Assembly (NCBI RefSeq): GCF_000620505.1
Contig: NZ_KK211144.1
Span: forward strand, 6,781-70,780
DNA length: 64,000 nt
Source: Sulfitobacter sp. 20_GPM-1509m
GTDB lineage: Bacteria > Pseudomonadota > Alphaproteobacteria > Rhodobacterales > Rhodobacteraceae
Direction: 5' to 3'
Below, one piece after another: positions 61,494-64,000 of the stretch. The first letter of the stretch is position 1. Every line of letters begins with the position of its first letter. The notes beneath the pieces are model-generated. The model was not told the DNA's origin. It worked only from the letters and a program-made list of their open reading frames with translations, and did no database searches. Made by a program: the position numbers and the translations under genes.

Positions 61494-61650
61494 CTTGTCT
61501 GTCCCATTTGGTGTGTTTGCGCACAGGTAAATCGCAGCTGGCGCGCAGCCACAAGTTCAAAGCCAGCCTTGGCATTCAGAAAACACGGGCGTATGTCCAT
61601 GCTGCAATGCGGCAGGGCCGCGCCAAACCCTTTCATTGACGGAGAGACCG

Positions 61651-62829
61651 ATGTTGCGCATCGCACTAGTACTGGGACTGTTGGTCATGATCGGGCCGTT
61701 CGCGATCGACATGTATCTGCCCGCAATGCCCGATATCGCCGCCGATTTCGGTGTCGACGAACCTGCGGTCCAGATGACTTTGACCGCGTATTTCCTGTCC
61801 CTGGGTGTGGCGCAGCTGGTCTATGGGCCGCTGTCCGACCAGACGGGCCGCCGCCTGCCGGTGTTCATGGGGCTCGGCGTGTTCTTCATCGGGTCGGTCG
61901 GCGCCACGTTGGCCGGGTCGGTCGAGGCGCTGGCCGGATGGCGTGCCGTGCAGGGGCTGGGCGGGGCTGCGATGATGGTCATGCCCCGCGCCATCGTGCG
62001 CGATCTGCACACCGGGAACGAGGCCACGCGGCTGATGGCGATGGTCATGCTGGTGATGTCCGTGTCGCCCATGCTGGCGCCGCTGGCAGGCAGCTTGGTG
62101 ATCTCGCTGGGGTCCTGGCGCGCGGTTTTTGCGGTGCTGGCCTGTGCTGCGGCAATTGCCGCTGTGGTGATGGGCGTGTCGCTGGGCGAAACCCTTCCGC
62201 CCGAAAAACGCACGCCGGTCCGGGTAAAGACGTTGATCCAGAACGCAGGCATCCTGTTTCGGGATCGCGGGTTCATGGGGCTGACGATGATCGGCGGCTT
62301 TGGCATGGCCAGCTTCTTTGTCTTCATCGCCTCGGCCCCCTTTGTCTATGTGCAGGAATTCGGCCTGACGCCCACACAATTCTCGCTGGCCTTCGCGGTC
62401 AACGCCATCGGCTTCTTCTCGGCCTCGCAGATGGCCGCCCCCTTGGGCGAGCGGTTCGGGATGCGCCCGCTGGTGCGGATGGGTGTGACCGGGTTCACGT
62501 TCTTCGTGTTGCTGTTGTTGCTGGTCGTGGCCTCGGGCTTTCAGAACCTGCCGGTCGTGATCGCCGGATTGTTCTGCGCGAACGCCTGTCTGGGCGTGGT
62601 GATCCCCACAACAATGGTGCTGGCGCTGGATGCACATGGCGAGCGCGCAGGGCTGGCGTCGTCGCTGGGTGGCACCTTGCAGATGCTGGCAGGCGGGCTG
62701 ATGATTGCAGCCACGGGGCCGTTCTTTGACGGCACGGTCCTGCCGATGCTGGCGGCGATTGCGATATGTGGCGTGGCAGCGATGGGCTTTACCCTGTTCA
62801 CCCTGCCCCGCCGCGTGCGCGTGACGTAA
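61651..62829 (+). CDS. Bcr/CflA family drug resistance transporter (MFS)
   Basis: 392 aa from the ATG at 61651 (CGGAGAG upstream). Twelve membrane helices. Bcr hallmarks: F-A-I-D-M-Y-L-P-A-[ML]-P near ~18-28, G-P-L-S-D-x-x-G-R-R (~60-69, MFS motif A) and R-A-V-Q-G-L-G-G-A (~98). Exports drugs such as bicyclomycin or sulfonamides, and in some cases L-cysteine. Substrate not determinable. Confidence 0.92.
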   Translation: MLRIALVLGLLVMIGPFAIDMYLPAMPDIAADFGVDEPAVQMTLTAYFLSLGVAQLVYGPLSDQTGRRLPVFMGLGVFFIGSVGATLAGSVEALAGWRAVQGLGGAAMMVMPRAIVRDLHTGNEATRLMAMVMLVMSVSPMLAPLAGSLVISLGSWRAVFAVLACAAAIAAVVMGVSLGETLPPEKRTPVRVKTLIQNAGILFRDRGFMGLTMIGGFGMASFFVFIASAPFVYVQEFGLTPTQFSLAFAVNAIGFFSASQMAAPLGERFGMRPLVRMGVTGFTFFVLLLLLVVASGFQNLPVVIAGLFCANACLGVVIPTTMVLALDAHGERAGLASSLGGTLQMLAGGLMIAATGPFFDGTVLPMLAAIAICGVAAMGFTLFTLPRRVRVT

Positions 62830-62847
62830 GCTGCTCTTGAGATCGGC

Positions 62848-63855
62848 TCAGGCGCTTTGCGCCTGGGCTGCCTGCGTGATGTGAGTCAGCGCCTGTTCCA
62901 CCAGTTCCGGCCCCGCCCCGTCACGATGCGCCCCCTCGGACAGCGCCCGCCGCCAGCCACGCGCACCGGGACGGCCCGCGAACAGACCCAGCATATGGCG
63001 GGTGACCTGATGCAGGCGGCCCCCATCGGTCAGATGCGCCTCGATATAAGGCAGCATTCCTGCCACGGCCTCTTCGGCTGAAGTGTCGGTGCCGGTGCCG
63101 TATATCCGCCGGTCCGCCGTGCTGAGAATATCCGAGGGCTGGTGATAGGCCGCGCGGCCCACCATGACACCGTCCAGCCCCCCGTCGAGGAACTCAACCG
63201 CCTGCTCCAGCGACGTGATCCCGCCGTTGACCGAGATGTGCAGATTGGGAAACAGCCCCTTCATCTGACGCACCAGATCATAGTCCAGCGGAGGAATGTC
63301 GCGGTTTTCCTTGGGGCTGAGACCTTGCAACCACGCCTTGCGCGCATGGATCGAGACACGCTCGACGCCTGCCCCCACCATCTGTGACAGGAATTCGGGC
63401 AGCACGTCGGCGGGGTTTTGTTCGTCCACACCGATACGGCACTTCACCGTCACCTCGATGTCCACCGCGTCCTGCATGGCCCGCACACAGTCGGCCACCA
63501 GCGCAGGCTGGCGCATCAACACAGCCCCGAACGTGCCCGATTGCACCCGGTCCGACGGGCAGCCCACGTTCAGGTTGATCTCGTCATAGCCCGCGGCCGC
63601 CCCGATCCGCGCCGCCTGGGCAAGCTCGGACGGGTCAGAGCCGCCCAGTTGCAACGCCACGGGATGCTCGTCCCCGTGATGGTCCAGCAAATGCAAAGCA
63701 CCGCCGCGCACCAAGGCGGGGGACGTGACCATTTCAGTGTAGAGCAACACATGCGCCGACAGCAGACGGTGCAGGTAGCGACAATGGCGGTCCGTCCAGT
63801 CCATCATGGGGGCTACGGACAGTTTCGCGGCCCTTGCGGCTGACGTATGGGTCAT
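62848..63855 (-). CDS. dusA: tRNA-dihydrouridine synthase A
   Basis: 335 aa from the ATG at 63855 (AGGAGA upstream). FMN TIM barrel: S-V-A-P-M-M-D-W-T-D-R-H (~12-24, DusA form), catalytic Cys99 in N-L-N-V-G-C-P-S-D-R-V-Q, K-C-R-I-G-V-D and H-A-R-K-A-W-L-x-G-L-S-P-K-E-N-R, which distinguishes DusA. Reduces U20/U20a in tRNA. Its start codon overlaps the stop of the preceding gene as ATGA, so the two are coupled. Confidence 0.95.
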   Translation of the reverse strand: MTHTSAARAAKLSVAPMMDWTDRHCRYLHRLLSAHVLLYTEMVTSPALVRGGALHLLDHHGDEHPVALQLGGSDPSELAQAARIGAAAGYDEINLNVGCPSDRVQSGTFGAVLMRQPALVADCVRAMQDAVDIEVTVKCRIGVDEQNPADVLPEFLSQMVGAGVERVSIHARKAWLQGLSPKENRDIPPLDYDLVRQMKGLFPNLHISVNGGITSLEQAVEFLDGGLDGVMVGRAAYHQPSDILSTADRRIYGTGTDTSAEEAVAGMLPYIEAHLTDGGRLHQVTRHMLGLFAGRPGARGWRRALSEGAHRDGAGPELVEQALTHITQAAQAQSA

Positions 63856-64000
63856 CTCTTCGGTCTCCTGACCTTCGCAAACAGCAGATACGGCCATTCC
63901 GGCCGATCGTATGCGCCTGCCCGTGGGCAGACCAGCCCCCCATAAAGCGAAGCGCGCAGGGCTTCAAACCGGATCTGTGCAAGCTGCACGCCGGCACAAG
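63852..64000 (-). CDS. Partial upstream gene coupled to dusA (C-terminal end only)
   Basis: An open minus-strand frame from the right edge ends at TGA (63854-63852), overlapping the dusA ATG by 4 bp. The visible ~48 residues include Y-G-G-L-V-C-P and R-P-E-W-P-Y-L-L-F-A-K-V before a basic end. They look like a genuine protein C-terminus rather than noise. The family cannot be named from this piece. Confidence 0.5.
   Translation of the reverse strand, partial: CAGVQLAQIRFEALRASLYGGLVCPRAGAYDRPEWPYLLFAKVRRPKR

Noticed and set aside
63734-63997. 87-codon minus-strand frame overlapping the dusA start
   Set aside because: It overlaps dusA in a different frame. The alternative edge frame that ends in ATGA with dusA is the more plausible gene.

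Overview
The window is GC-rich bacterial chromosomal DNA. Its gene content points to the Rhodobacterales (Roseobacter-like Alphaproteobacteria). The indicators are a yajC-secD-secF block leading into ccmA-ccmB-ccmC-ccmD-ccmG, a heterotetrameric sarcosine oxidase operon (soxB, soxD, soxA, soxG), an Atm1-type ABC exporter, a ccmI-ruvX-DUF1289 cluster, and two copies of an intergenic palindromic element that I recognise from this order. No rRNA, tRNA, CRISPR array, phage or transposase is visible. The species cannot be named from the sequence.

Region 1 (1-8664) is a tandem array of six same-strand RTX-type secreted proteins, the first cut by the window edge. All share a nearly identical C-terminal half (about 12 Ca-binding nonapeptide repeats plus an M10/serralysin-like C-terminal secretion domain). 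They carry three different N-terminal types rich in N-[ST]-G beta-solenoid-like repeats. Each gene is followed by a hairpin. Two intergenic regions carry the same terminator-promoter block. Sequence variants in the C-terminal halves are distributed as a mosaic, as expected from gene conversion. No type I secretion genes are in view.

Region 2 (8729-24789) is mostly housekeeping: an unknown tail-anchored-like protein, a lytic transglycosylase, a Glyoxalase_8-domain protein facing a DUF3445 (heme-dependent N-demethylase) protein, BioY, DUF6314, PurB, a small Cys-rich secreted protein, a TPR protein, an isolated FliG, an EamA permease with a lipid A-type acyltransferase, a DUF1223 protein, aconitase AcnA, an SDR and a short-chain fatty acid transporter.

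Region 3 (24795-38763) holds export and assembly functions: the minus-strand yajC-secD-secF-tauE-Mth938 block and the ccmABCDG heme export/apocytochrome reduction operon, then divergent serS, a DUF2235 hydrolase, a TspO-like membrane protein, and the yfgM-bamB-der operon.

Region 4 (38917-52188) holds an RND pump pair behind a perfect TetR-type palindrome, an Atm1 exporter, a LysM protein, a LOG-family phosphoribohydrolase, RarD, Fe-type SOD, a tandem pair of small secreted paralogues and a NADAR protein.

Region 5 (52243-64000) contains the sox operon, with an extra small membrane protein and a hairpin inserted between soxB and soxD. It continues with ccmI-ruvX-DUF1289, a PACE efflux transporter, a TauE/SafE permease, a Bcr/CflA transporter, dusA and a partial gene. 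The most striking element is the leader of the PACE gene (60138-60199). It shows the two ACGA-loop hairpins that define the guanidine-II (mini-ykkC) riboswitch, directly upstream of the Shine-Dalgarno. This makes the PACE protein a candidate guanidinium exporter.
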